Assembly: GCF_001613405.1 (NCBI RefSeq) | Contig: NZ_BDCH01000008.1 | Coordinates: 1 to 64,000 of the forward strand | DNA length: 64,000 nucleotides | Direction of reading: 5' to 3' | Origin: Nocardia crassostreae | GTDB taxonomy: Bacteria; Actinomycetota; Actinomycetes; Mycobacteriales; Mycobacteriaceae | Shown here: positions 11,096 through 18,294 of the stretch, piece after piece | How the letters are laid out: every line of letters starts with the position of its first letter | Position numbering within the stretch: the stretch's first letter is position 1 | Position numbers and translations under genes: made by a program | The notes under the pieces: model-generated | Seen by the model: the letters and a program-made list of their open reading frames with translations, nothing else | Database searches by the model: none | What the model was told of the DNA's origin: nothing

Positions 11096-11359
11096 ATGCC
11101 CAAGTCGAAGGTCCGGAAGAAGACCGATTACACCATCAACCCGGCCAGCCGGACGCCGGTGAAGGTGAAGGCCGGGCCGTCACCGGTCTGGTACGTCACC
11201 ATCATGCTGGGCTTCATGCTCGCGGGCCTGGTGTGGCTGCTCGTCTACTACCTGGCGGCCGAGCAGATCACCTGGATGAACGATCTGGGCGCGTGGAACT
11301 TCCTGGTCGGTTTCGGCCTCATGGTCGTGGGTCTGATCATGACCATGCGCTGGCGATGA
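11096..11359 (+). CDS. crgA: CrgA, small divisome membrane protein
   Basis: An 87-aa protein with a basic cytoplasmic N-terminus (MPKSKVRKK) and two transmembrane helices (about 31-51 and 66-84), the standard CrgA architecture. CrgA binds FtsZ, FtsQ and PBPs, and in mycobacteria it bridges divisome components. A GAGGA ribosome binding site sits just upstream. It is divergent from trpG across a 127-bp intergenic region. Confidence 0.95.
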   Translation: MPKSKVRKKTDYTINPASRTPVKVKAGPSPVWYVTIMLGFMLAGLVWLLVYYLAAEQITWMNDLGAWNFLVGFGLMVVGLIMTMRWR

Positions 11360-11390
11360 GTGCCTTACATCATTGTTATTCATACACATC

Positions 11391-11411
11391 TGTGGATGAC
11401 CTTGTGGACAA
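11391..11411. promoter_or_regulatory. Pair of DnaA boxes upstream of the PH-like gene
   Basis: TGTGGATGA (11391-11399; reverse complement TCATCCACA, 8/9 to the consensus) and TGTGGACAA (11403-11411; exact TTGTCCACA on the minus strand) lie 3 bp apart in the crgA-11424 intergenic region. The second runs directly into ACTCGAGGAT; the 15 bases 11406-11420 are identical to oriC 30191-30205. DnaA-ATP titration or DnaA-controlled transcription of the downstream gene is an inference. Confidence 0.6.
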
Positions 11412-11423
11412 CTCGAGGATGGA

Positions 11424-11876
11424 GTGCGGACAGTGACGACGCCGACCGACTCACGTCTCTCCTGGTCCACCCCCACCGCGGCGGTTGTCGCCTGCGGAAT
11501 CGGCGGCGTCGTACTCGCGGCGGCCGCCGTCCTCTCCAACGACGCCCCGGCCAAACTGCTCATCGGCCTGGCCGCGGCGGCCGTGCTCTTCCTGGCCTTC
11601 ATGGGCGTGCGGCAGCGCCCGCGCCTGGCTGTCGAACCCGGTGATCCGGTCCAACTGGTGGTACGCGGGCTGACCGGGCCGCAGCGCTATACCGCCGATC
11701 AGGTCATGCGCGCCCGCGTGGTGCACTACCGGCGGCTGGGCCGCCGCCTGCCCATGCTGGAGCTGGATGTGGACCACGACGGCGTCGAGAAGCTGCTCAT
11801 CTTCGGCCGCTGGGATCTGGGCACGCGGCCGGAGGAAGTCCTCGACACGCTGCGCACCCATCTCTCCGGTAAATAG
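11424..11876 (+). CDS. PH-domain-like membrane protein (Rv0010c-type)
   Basis: A 150-aa protein with two adjacent transmembrane helices (about 18-38 and 43-60), then a cytoplasmic PH-like region ending in the motif LLIFGRWDLGTRPEEVLD, the same ending as mycobacterial Rv0010c at the same place beside crgA. Function is unknown. The start may be GTG 11424 or GTG 11433; the latter has GGAG at better spacing. Two DnaA boxes lie immediately upstream. Confidence 0.8.
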   Translation: MRTVTTPTDSRLSWSTPTAAVVACGIGGVVLAAAAVLSNDAPAKLLIGLAAAAVLFLAFMGVRQRPRLAVEPGDPVQLVVRGLTGPQRYTADQVMRARVVHYRRLGRRLPMLELDVDHDGVEKLLIFGRWDLGTRPEEVLDTLRTHLSGK

Positions 11877-11879
11877 CCG

Positions 11880-12752
11880 CTAGAAGATCAGCGTCGGCGC
11901 GCCCAGCACCATGATCACGACCGCGCCCACCGCCACGGTCGCCAGCACCGCCCAGCCGATCGCCGCGGCCGCGCCCTGGGTGCGGGCGCGCAGCCAGCGC
12001 GGCAGGTACAGGATTCCGGTCGTCGCAATGGTTCCGGCCACCAGGCCGCCCAGATGCGCCCAGATCGAGATGCCCGGCACCGAGAAGGTGATGATCAGGT
12101 TGATCACCAGCAGCACCAGGATCTGGGTGAGGTTCTGCCGCGTCCGCAGCATGATGATCGCGACCGCGCCGAACAGGCCGAAGATCGCGCCCGAGGCGCC
12201 CGCCGACGCCGTCAGCGGATCCGACAGCACGGTCACCGCCGCCGAACCGCCCAGCAGCGACACCAGATACACCGCGAGATACCGCGTCCGGCCCAGCGCC
12301 GCCTCACAGTAGGGGCCGAGCATGTACAGCGCGAGCATGTTCACCGCCAGGTGGATCGCGCCGTAGTGCAGGAATCCGGACCCGACCACCCGCCACCACT
12401 GGCCGTCGCCGACCAGCGCGGGCGCCAGCACCCAATCCATGAACAGGTCGGAGTACCGGTTCTCCATGACGCTGCGCGCCTGGAACGCGGTAATGGCGTA
12501 GACGATCACATTGAGCGCGATGAGCGTCCAGGTGACGAAGGGCTGCGCGAGGGTCGACGCCACCGCCCCGGCCTGATTGCGCACCGGCCGCACATCCTGG
12601 CGGCCCTGCCGCACGCATTCCACGCAGTGCTGGCCGACGGCGGCCGGGGTGAGGCATTCCGGGCAGGCCGGACGCCCGCACCGGGTGCACCCCAGGCCGG
12701 TGGTGCGGTCGGGATGGCGGAAGCAGGTCGGTGCGGGCTGGTACGGGTTCAT
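11880..12752 (-). CDS. Rhomboid-family intramembrane serine protease with N-terminal zinc-finger-like region
   Basis: A 290-aa polytopic protein. The N-terminal ~50 residues carry several Cys/His pairs (CFRHPD, CTRCGRPAC, PECL, QHCVEC) resembling a B-box-type zinc ribbon. The rhomboid domain has H134-xxx-N138, the catalytic serine in GASG (Ser187) and the catalytic His233 (WAHLGG). Such proteins cleave single-pass membrane substrates; the substrate here is unknown. It lies downstream of ppiA on the same strand with a 28-bp gap, so co-transcription is likely. Confidence 0.9.
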   Translation of the reverse strand: MNPYQPAPTCFRHPDRTTGLGCTRCGRPACPECLTPAAVGQHCVECVRQGRQDVRPVRNQAGAVASTLAQPFVTWTLIALNVIVYAITAFQARSVMENRYSDLFMDWVLAPALVGDGQWWRVVGSGFLHYGAIHLAVNMLALYMLGPYCEAALGRTRYLAVYLVSLLGGSAAVTVLSDPLTASAGASGAIFGLFGAVAIIMLRTRQNLTQILVLLVINLIITFSVPGISIWAHLGGLVAGTIATTGILYLPRWLRARTQGAAAAIGWAVLATVAVGAVVIMVLGAPTLIF

Positions 12753-12780
12753 ATCGAATTCTCTTCGGGTCCGGCCGGAT

Positions 12781-13308
12781 TCAGGAGATGGTGATTCCGG
12801 AGATCACGACCTCGTCCTTGGGCCGATCGTTGCGGTCGGTCGCCACCGCCCCGATCGTGTCGACCACCTTGCGCGAATCCGGATCGAGGACCTCGCCGAA
12901 GATGGTGTGCTTGCGATTCAGATGCGGCTGCGGGCCCAGCGTGATGAAGAACTGGGAACCATTGGTCGCCGGTCCGGCATTGGCCATGGCCAGCAGGTAC
13001 GCGCGATCGAACCGCAGTTCCGGATGGAACTCGTCCTTGAACTCGTAGCCCGGGCCGCCGCGGCCGGTGCCGGTGGGATCGCCGCCCTGGATCATGAAAC
13101 CGTCCATGACCCGGTGGAAGATCGCATTGTCGTAGAACGGGCCGGACTGGGCGCCGGAGGCGTTCTTCGTGGTGTACGGGGCGGAACCGTCGGCCAGGCC
13201 GAGGAAGTTCGCCACCGTGCGGGGAGCGTGGTTACCGAAGAGCGAGATCTTGATATCGCCGTGATTGGTGTGCAGCGTCGCCACGGCGGTCTGATTCGGT
13301 GAGGTCAC
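12781..13308 (-). CDS. ppiA: PpiA, cyclophilin-type peptidyl-prolyl cis-trans isomerase
   Basis: A 175-aa cyclophilin. It has the active-site segment FHRVMDGFMIQGGD, then MANAGPATNGSQFFIT and LNRKHTIFGEV, close to mycobacterial PpiA (Rv0009). GTG 13308 (protein beginning VTSPNQTAV) was chosen because homologues start at about this point; ATG 13353 would add 15 unconserved residues and lacks a ribosome binding site. There is no signal peptide, so it is cytosolic. It is divergent from the 13450 gene across a region with a 24-bp palindrome. Confidence 0.9.
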   Translation of the reverse strand: MTSPNQTAVATLHTNHGDIKISLFGNHAPRTVANFLGLADGSAPYTTKNASGAQSGPFYDNAIFHRVMDGFMIQGGDPTGTGRGGPGYEFKDEFHPELRFDRAYLLAMANAGPATNGSQFFITLGPQPHLNRKHTIFGEVLDPDSRKVVDTIGAVATDRNDRPKDEVVISGITIS

Positions 13309-13387
13309 GCCGCCCAGCTTAGGTGTGCGCGCGTTCCGGCTGGTCCACGGCACGCACCACGAGCAGCAGGAATGGCGTGCATGTGAC

Positions 13388-13411
13388 TTTCTGCCCGAAT
13401 TCGGGCAGAAA
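13388..13411. promoter_or_regulatory. 24-bp perfect palindrome, candidate operator
   Basis: The half-site TTTCTGCCCGAA is followed directly by its exact reverse complement, with no spacer. It sits between divergent ppiA (start 13308) and the 13450-glmS operon, 39 bp upstream of GTG 13450. Because both genes point away, a terminator role is unlikely, and an operator for a dimeric regulator fits better. I do not recognise the regulator family. Confidence 0.55.
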
Positions 13412-13449
13412 TATTGGCGAAACCGCGATCATGCGGCAGGCTCGTGCGG

Positions 13450-13719
13450 GTGACTGACGGGGTTCCCCAGGATCTGATCCGCCATGTGGCGGCCTCCACA
13501 GGCCTGCCGCCTGCGGTCGCCGCCCGGGTGGTGGCCGATGTGGTCGGGTATTTCGACGAGTCCGCGGAGCAGTTCGTGCGCCGCAGGCATGCCGAACTAC
13601 AGCGGCGGCAGGTGCGCAATGCCGAGATCTGGCAGCGCATCGCCGCCGAACTGGCGCAGCGCCGGGTCGCCGCCCCCGAATTCACCGAACGACAGCTGCG
13701 ACGACTCGTCTACGGGTGA
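13450..13719 (+). CDS. Hypothetical 89-aa helical protein upstream of glmS
   Basis: A small, charged, predominantly helical protein with no membrane segment (VTDGVPQDLI...RRLVYG). The middle is rich in Arg, Glu and Gln (EQFVRRRHAELQRRQVRNAEIW), suggesting a coiled coil or helical hairpin. GTG 13450 is preferred because GGCAGG lies 9 bp upstream; GTG 13444 is the alternative. It ends 18 bp before glmS and probably shares its transcript. Family not recognised. Confidence 0.6.
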   Translation: MTDGVPQDLIRHVAASTGLPPAVAARVVADVVGYFDESAEQFVRRRHAELQRRQVRNAEIWQRIAAELAQRRVAAPEFTERQLRRLVYG

Positions 13720-13737
13720 CAGGAGACCGAACGCGCA

Positions 13738-15576
13738 ATGTGTGGAATCGTCGGATACATAGGCCACCGGGATGCCGTCCCGGTGCTGCTGGAGGGCCTG
13801 CACCGGCTCGAATACCGCGGTTACGACTCGGCCGGACTGGCGGTGCCGCACCGCGGGCGGCTGCGGATCACCAAAACCCAGGGCCGGGTGCAGGATCTGC
13901 GCGACCGGGTGGACGCCGAGGGTGCGCGGCTGCGCGGCGCCGTGGGCATCGCGCACACCCGCTGGGCCACCCACGGTGAGCCCAGTGACGCCAATGCGCA
14001 CCCGCACACCGATACCGCCGGGCGGATCGTCGTGGTGCACAACGGGATCGTGGAGAACGCCGAGCAGCTGCGGGCCGAATTGACGGCCGCCGGAGTGGAA
14101 TTCGTCTCCGAGACCGATACCGAGGCCATCGCGCACCTCATCGCCGCCGCGCTCGACGAGGCCGAATCCCTGGAGGACGCCGTGCGCACGGCACTGCGCC
14201 GGGTGGAGGGCACCTACGGGCTGCTGGTGCTGGATCCACGCCGCGCCGACGAACTGGTGGTGGCCCGCAATGGCAGCCCCATCGTGCTCGGCGTGGGCGA
14301 CGGCGAGATGTTCGTGGCCTCCGATGTGGCCGCGCTGGTGCACCACACCCAGCGCGTGGTGTTCCTCGACGACGGCGAGCTGGCCACCGTGCGGGCCGGT
14401 GAATTCCGCACCAGCACATTGGGACTCGAGGCCCGGCGCACCGACAAGACGCCGACCACCATCGATATGGCGGCCGAGGACTACGCGCTCGGCGGCTACC
14501 CGGACTTCATGCGCAAGGAGATGGCCGAACAGCCCGACGCCGTACGCCGCGCCCTGCGCGGGCGGCTCGACGAGCGCTTCGCCACCCCGGTGCTGGGCGG
14601 GCTCAATATGGACGCGCGCGAGCTGCGCGGAATTCGCAAGGTGGTCTTCCTGGGCTGCGGATCCGCCTACTACGCGGGGCAATTGGGCGCCCAGCTGGTG
14701 GAGGAGCTGGCCCGCATTCCCGCGGTGGCCGAACCCGCCTCCGAATTCCGCTACCGCAATCCGGTGGTCGATCCGGACGCCCTCTACATCGCCATCAGCC
14801 AATCCGGTGAAACCCTGGATACCCTTGCCGCCGTTCAGGAATTGCAGCGCAAGGGCGGCCGCGTCATCGGCGCGGTGAATGTGGTCGGCAGCGCCATCGC
14901 GCGCGAATGCGGCGCGGGCGTCTTCCTGCACGCCGGACCCGAGGTCTCGGTGGCCTCCACCAAGGCGCTCACCAATATGACCGTCTCCTTCGCCATGCTC
15001 GCCCTGCTGCTGGGCCGGGTCCGCGACCTGTCCACCGCGGCGGGCGAACGCGTCGTCTCCGGCCTGCGCGCCCTGCCCGACGCCATCGACGCGGTGCTCG
15101 CGAACGATGCCGCCATTGCCGAGATCGCCGCCCGCTATGCCAAGGCCCGCAGCATGTTCTACGTCGGCCGCGTGCGCGCCTGGCCGGTGGCCCGCGAGGG
15201 CGCGCAGAAACTCAAGGAGATCTCCTACATCCACGCCGAGGCGTACCAGGGCTCCGAACTCAAACACGGCCCCCTCGCCCTCATCGACCCGGATATGCCC
15301 AGCATCGTCCTGGTCCCCGACGACGAACTCCTCGCCAAGAACCTCACCACCATCGAGCAGATCAAGGCCCGCGGCGGCCCGGTCATCGCCGTCACCAACG
15401 CCACCCTCCCCGACGGCGTCGCCGACGACATCATCCGCGTCCCCACCATCGGCCCCGAGCTCGACCCGATCATCCTGACCATCCCCCTCCAATTGCTGGC
15501 CTACTACACCGCGCTGGCATTGGGCCGCGACGTAGACAAGCCCCGCAACCTCGCCAAGAGCGTGACCGTGGAGTGA
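13738..15576 (+). CDS. glmS: GlmS, glutamine-fructose-6-phosphate aminotransferase (isomerizing)
   Basis: A 612-aa enzyme making glucosamine-6-phosphate, the entry to UDP-GlcNAc and peptidoglycan. The mature N-terminal Cys2 (MCGIVGYIG) is the Ntn glutaminase nucleophile. Two SIS sugar-isomerase domains follow, with SQSGETLDT (about residue 353) and the C-terminal AKSVTVE, both diagnostic. Length matches the family. M. tuberculosis keeps glmS far from the origin, so this may be a second copy or a relocated one; the rest of the genome is needed to decide. Confidence 0.95.
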   Translation: MCGIVGYIGHRDAVPVLLEGLHRLEYRGYDSAGLAVPHRGRLRITKTQGRVQDLRDRVDAEGARLRGAVGIAHTRWATHGEPSDANAHPHTDTAGRIVVVHNGIVENAEQLRAELTAAGVEFVSETDTEAIAHLIAAALDEAESLEDAVRTALRRVEGTYGLLVLDPRRADELVVARNGSPIVLGVGDGEMFVASDVAALVHHTQRVVFLDDGELATVRAGEFRTSTLGLEARRTDKTPTTIDMAAEDYALGGYPDFMRKEMAEQPDAVRRALRGRLDERFATPVLGGLNMDARELRGIRKVVFLGCGSAYYAGQLGAQLVEELARIPAVAEPASEFRYRNPVVDPDALYIAISQSGETLDTLAAVQELQRKGGRVIGAVNVVGSAIARECGAGVFLHAGPEVSVASTKALTNMTVSFAMLALLLGRVRDLSTAAGERVVSGLRALPDAIDAVLANDAAIAEIAARYAKARSMFYVGRVRAWPVAREGAQKLKEISYIHAEAYQGSELKHGPLALIDPDMPSIVLVPDDELLAKNLTTIEQIKARGGPVIAVTNATLPDGVADDIIRVPTIGPELDPIILTIPLQLLAYYTALALGRDVDKPRNLAKSVTVE

Positions 15577-15767
15577 ATCGGACCTGGCGTTGCGAAAGGC
15601 GACGACTGATTTCGTGCCGCCAGGGGTACCTCGTCGGGTACGTCCAAAATCGGGTTGGCACCCGACCGCCGGCACGCGTGCAATACGGACCACGGCACCC
15701 AGCCGTGCGCTGAAGTTTCGGGGAGGCGGGCGGTGCGCGAATTGTCTTGCTGTGTCAGAGTGGTCGC

Positions 15768-15950
15768 ATGGGCCTGGGTAGTTCTCGCACTCGATTGGTT
15801 TTGGCCGCACTACTCGCCGTCACCGGCGGGGTCGTGGCGTTCTTCGTGAGCCGCCGCCCGCAACCTCCGGCCCCGGCCGCGGAACCGCCGCGCCTCGGCT
15901 ACTCGCGCAACGGTTCCGCTCCGTCTCCGGATTACTCAGCGGCTCACTGA
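15768..15950 (+). CDS. Possible small single-pass membrane protein
   Basis: A 60-codon frame from ATG 15768 encodes a short basic N-terminus, one hydrophobic segment (about 9-27, LVLAALLAVTGGVVAFFV) and a Pro/Ala-rich tail. Its end overlaps the stop of the convergent ABC permease gene by 15 bp. No clear ribosome binding site or homology is visible, so it could be spurious. The 190 bp between glmS and this frame show no other gene. Confidence 0.4.
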   Translation: MGLGSSRTRLVLAALLAVTGGVVAFFVSRRPQPPAPAAEPPRLGYSRNGSAPSPDYSAAH

Positions 15951-16784
15951 CCGCTTGTACTGGCGCACGGCCAGCGGCACGAAGATCACCAGGATCACCA
16001 CGACCCACAGCAGGGTCGTCGCCACCGGATGCCGCATGGACCAGGTGTCCGGCGGCGGGAACGCCGGACTGGTATTGCCGAACAGCACGCGCGTGGCTTC
16101 GGTCAACGCCGACACCGGATTCCATTCCGCGAACACCTTGAGCGGACCGGGCAGATCGTTCAACGGCACGAAGGTATTGGCCAGGAAGGTGAGCGGGAAG
16201 ATCACCATGAACACCGCATTGTTGAACACTTCCGGCGCCCGCACTATCAGGCCGATCACCGCCATGATCCACGAGACCGCGTGGGCGAACAGCAGTAGCA
16301 GCACATACGCCAGCACCGCGTCCAGGAACGAGCCGCGAATCCGCCAGCCGACCACCAGACCGGCCAGCGACATGACCACCAGGCTCACCACATTGATGAC
16401 CACATCGGCGCCGGTGCGCCCGATAAGCACGGCCGCGGATTCCATGGGTAGCGACCGGAAGCGGTCGATGATCCCCTTCTGCATATCCTCGGCCAGGCTC
16501 AGACCGGTGAAGGTGCCGCCGAAGACCACGGTCTGGGCGAAAATGCCCGCGATGAGGAATTCGCGGTAACCGCCCTCCAGCCCGGGAACCTTGATGGCCG
16601 TACCGAATACGTAGGCGAACAGCAGCACGAACATGATCGGCGACAGCGTCGTGAAGATGAGCACGTCGGGCACGCGCTTGATCTTGATGACATTGCGCTT
16701 GGTAATGGTCAGGCTGTCGCTGACGAGCATGGCGGCCCGCTGTAGGAGCGAGGGCTTCTCGGCGGTGATCAGGGTGGCGCTCAT
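15936..16784 (-). CDS. ABC-2 type exporter permease (DrrB-like)
   Basis: A 282-aa membrane protein of the DrrB/ABC-2 family with six predicted hydrophobic helices. An amphipathic N-terminus (LLQRAAMLVSDSLTITKRN) and the segment LTFLANTFVPLNDLPGPL are typical of daunorubicin-resistance-type and lipid exporters. ATGA overlap (4 bp) with the upstream ATPase gene means coupled translation. The substrate is unknown; drug or lipid export are the family precedents. Confidence 0.88.
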   Translation of the reverse strand: MSATLITAEKPSLLQRAAMLVSDSLTITKRNVIKIKRVPDVLIFTTLSPIMFVLLFAYVFGTAIKVPGLEGGYREFLIAGIFAQTVVFGGTFTGLSLAEDMQKGIIDRFRSLPMESAAVLIGRTGADVVINVVSLVVMSLAGLVVGWRIRGSFLDAVLAYVLLLLFAHAVSWIMAVIGLIVRAPEVFNNAVFMVIFPLTFLANTFVPLNDLPGPLKVFAEWNPVSALTEATRVLFGNTSPAFPPPDTWSMRHPVATTLLWVVVILVIFVPLAVRQYKRSVSR

Positions 16785-17779
16785 CGGGCTCCTCCGTCCG
16801 TGGCCAGGTCTTCCGCACCCTTCGCGCCATTGATCAGTTCCTCGGCCTCGTGTCCGGTGAGGGTCAGGAACACATCGTCGAGCGAGGGGCGGCGCAGGCC
16901 GACATCGTGAATGGCCACCTCGTGTTTGGTGAGCTGCCCGATGGCGTCGACCAGTGCCTGCGAGCCGTCGTTCACCGGCACGATGATCCGGCGCAGACCG
17001 GGTTCGAGCCGGATCTCGCCGCCCGCCAGACCCGCCAGCGCGCGCTGCGCGACGGCCAGATTGTCGACATGGTCCACGACCAGTTCGATGCGGTCGCCGC
17101 CGACCATGGCCTTCAATTCGTCGGAGGTGCCCTCGGCGATGACGTGCCCGTGGTCGATGACCGCGATGGAATCGGCCAGCCGATCGGCCTCCTCCAGGTA
17201 CTGGGTGGTCAGCAACAGTGTGGTGCCGCCCGCCACGAGTTCCTCGATGACATCCCAGAGATCAAGGCGCGCACGGGGATCCAGGCCGGTGGTGGGTTCG
17301 TCCAGGAACAGCACCGGCGGATTCGCGACCAGCGCGCCAGCGAGGTCCAGGCGACGGCGCATACCGCCGGAGTAGCCCTTCACCGGCCGATCACCGGCAT
17401 CGCTGAGCCGGAAGCGTTCCAGGAGTTCGCGGGCGCGCTCCTTACTGCGCTGCACGCCCATGTGATAGAGCCTGCCCACCATTTCGAGATTCTCGAAGCC
17501 GGTGAGGTATTCGTCGACGGCCGCGTACTGGCCGGAGGTGCCGATGCGGGAGCGCAGCAACTGCGGATCCTTCAGCACATCGACATTGGCGACGGTGGCG
17601 CGCCCGGCGTCCGGGATCAGCAGGGTGGTGAGCACCCGGACCGCGGTCGTCTTACCTGCGCCGTTGGGGCCCAGCAGGGCGGTGACAGTTCCTTCTGGTA
17701 CCGATAGGTCGAGGCCGTCGAGAGCGGCAACCTTGCCGTACCTCTTGACCAGACCCTCGGCGACTATGGCGTCGGGCAT
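16781..17779 (-). CDS. ABC exporter ATP-binding protein (DrrA-like)
   Basis: A 332-aa ATPase. It has Walker A GPNGAGKT (37-44), the signature SGGMRRRLDLAG, Walker B LFLDEPTTGLD and an H-loop region TTQYLEE, plus the C-terminal ~100-residue DrrA-type extension. ATG 17779 has AGGAG 6-7 bp upstream; the longer upstream reading is not supported. It pairs with the permease as one exporter. A structured leader (17912-18094) with alternative hairpins lies upstream and probably controls the operon. Confidence 0.92.
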   Translation of the reverse strand: MPDAIVAEGLVKRYGKVAALDGLDLSVPEGTVTALLGPNGAGKTTAVRVLTTLLIPDAGRATVANVDVLKDPQLLRSRIGTSGQYAAVDEYLTGFENLEMVGRLYHMGVQRSKERARELLERFRLSDAGDRPVKGYSGGMRRRLDLAGALVANPPVLFLDEPTTGLDPRARLDLWDVIEELVAGGTTLLLTTQYLEEADRLADSIAVIDHGHVIAEGTSDELKAMVGGDRIELVVDHVDNLAVAQRALAGLAGGEIRLEPGLRRIIVPVNDGSQALVDAIGQLTKHEVAIHDVGLRRPSLDDVFLTLTGHEAEELINGAKGAEDLATDGGAR

Positions 17780-17911
17780 GATTCTCCTGATGTCTCGAAA
17801 GTTCGTCGTGGCAGGTGCCCTGAGCTGCATCGATGCTGCCGAACAAGACCGGACATTCCGAGCAAGTATCGCCCTTCGGACTTCGGTCGGTCATCCGAAT
17901 TACCGGATGTG

Positions 17912-18094
17912 AAAAAGCTGTAATACAGCGAAGGCCGCATCCTGCTGGGGGTCCGGCGGTGCTCGGGGGTGCCGGTGCAGGATGCGGCCGATTCAAGTTT
18001 CCGCCCGGTCAGCGTGCGGAAACCCGAGTAGCTCACTACTCGACTTCGCTGGGTCGGAACCAGTCTCGCGGTCACCTCTGCATCCTCGCACCGG
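17912..18094 (-). promoter_or_regulatory. Candidate riboswitch/attenuator leader of the ABC exporter
   Basis: Read leftward (minus strand), the transcript first shows CCGGUGC-G-AGGAUGC (18094-18080), then ~94 nt containing two hairpins (18025-18042, 7-bp stem with CUCA-type loop; 17997-18023, 8-bp stem), then GCAUCCUGCACCGG (17985-17972). That segment is complementary to the first, giving a 14-bp closing helix with one bulge. The same GCAUCCU is the left arm of a 13-bp hairpin (17977-17989 with 17933-17945), followed by a GCUGU/ACAGC hairpin and U5 (17916-17912). The two states are mutually exclusive. The architecture is seen in the sequence; ligand and family are unknown. The rest of 17780-17911 shows no gene. 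Confidence 0.6.
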
Positions 18095-18177
18095 GGTACG
18101 ACATCTTTTCCGCGAAAAAATCTTGGAACGCGATGCCCCGATGGCCACACAATCGCCCGCTGTCGCGTAGGATCGTT

Positions 18178-18262
18178 TTCGTCGGCCCCTCCCCCCCGGG
18201 CCGACCTTACGCGGGCCTCGGCTAACTCCCCCCCCCCTTCGCCGAGGCCCGCCCCTATTCCC
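18178..18262 (+). ncRNA. 6C small RNA
   Basis: Two tandem stem-loops have C-runs in their loops: GTCGGCCC (18181-18188)/GGGCCGAC (18198-18205) around CTCCCCCCC, and a perfect 12-bp stem (18211-18222 with 18241-18252) around a loop holding ten consecutive C (18228-18237). This is the defining structure of the actinobacterial 6C RNA family (B11 in M. tuberculosis), which pairs with G-rich mRNA sites. A TAGGAT -10-like box (18168-18173) sits at the right distance for a start near 18180. Exact ends are estimated. Confidence 0.8.
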
Positions 18263-18294
18263 GGACCCGGTCGTTGTCACCGAATCGGGTCGGC

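Noticed and set aside
17764..18150. A possible leader protein reading through the ABC leader region
   Set aside because: No good initiation site or known protein; the region is better explained by RNA structure. A short upstream frame acting as an attenuation peptide cannot be fully excluded.
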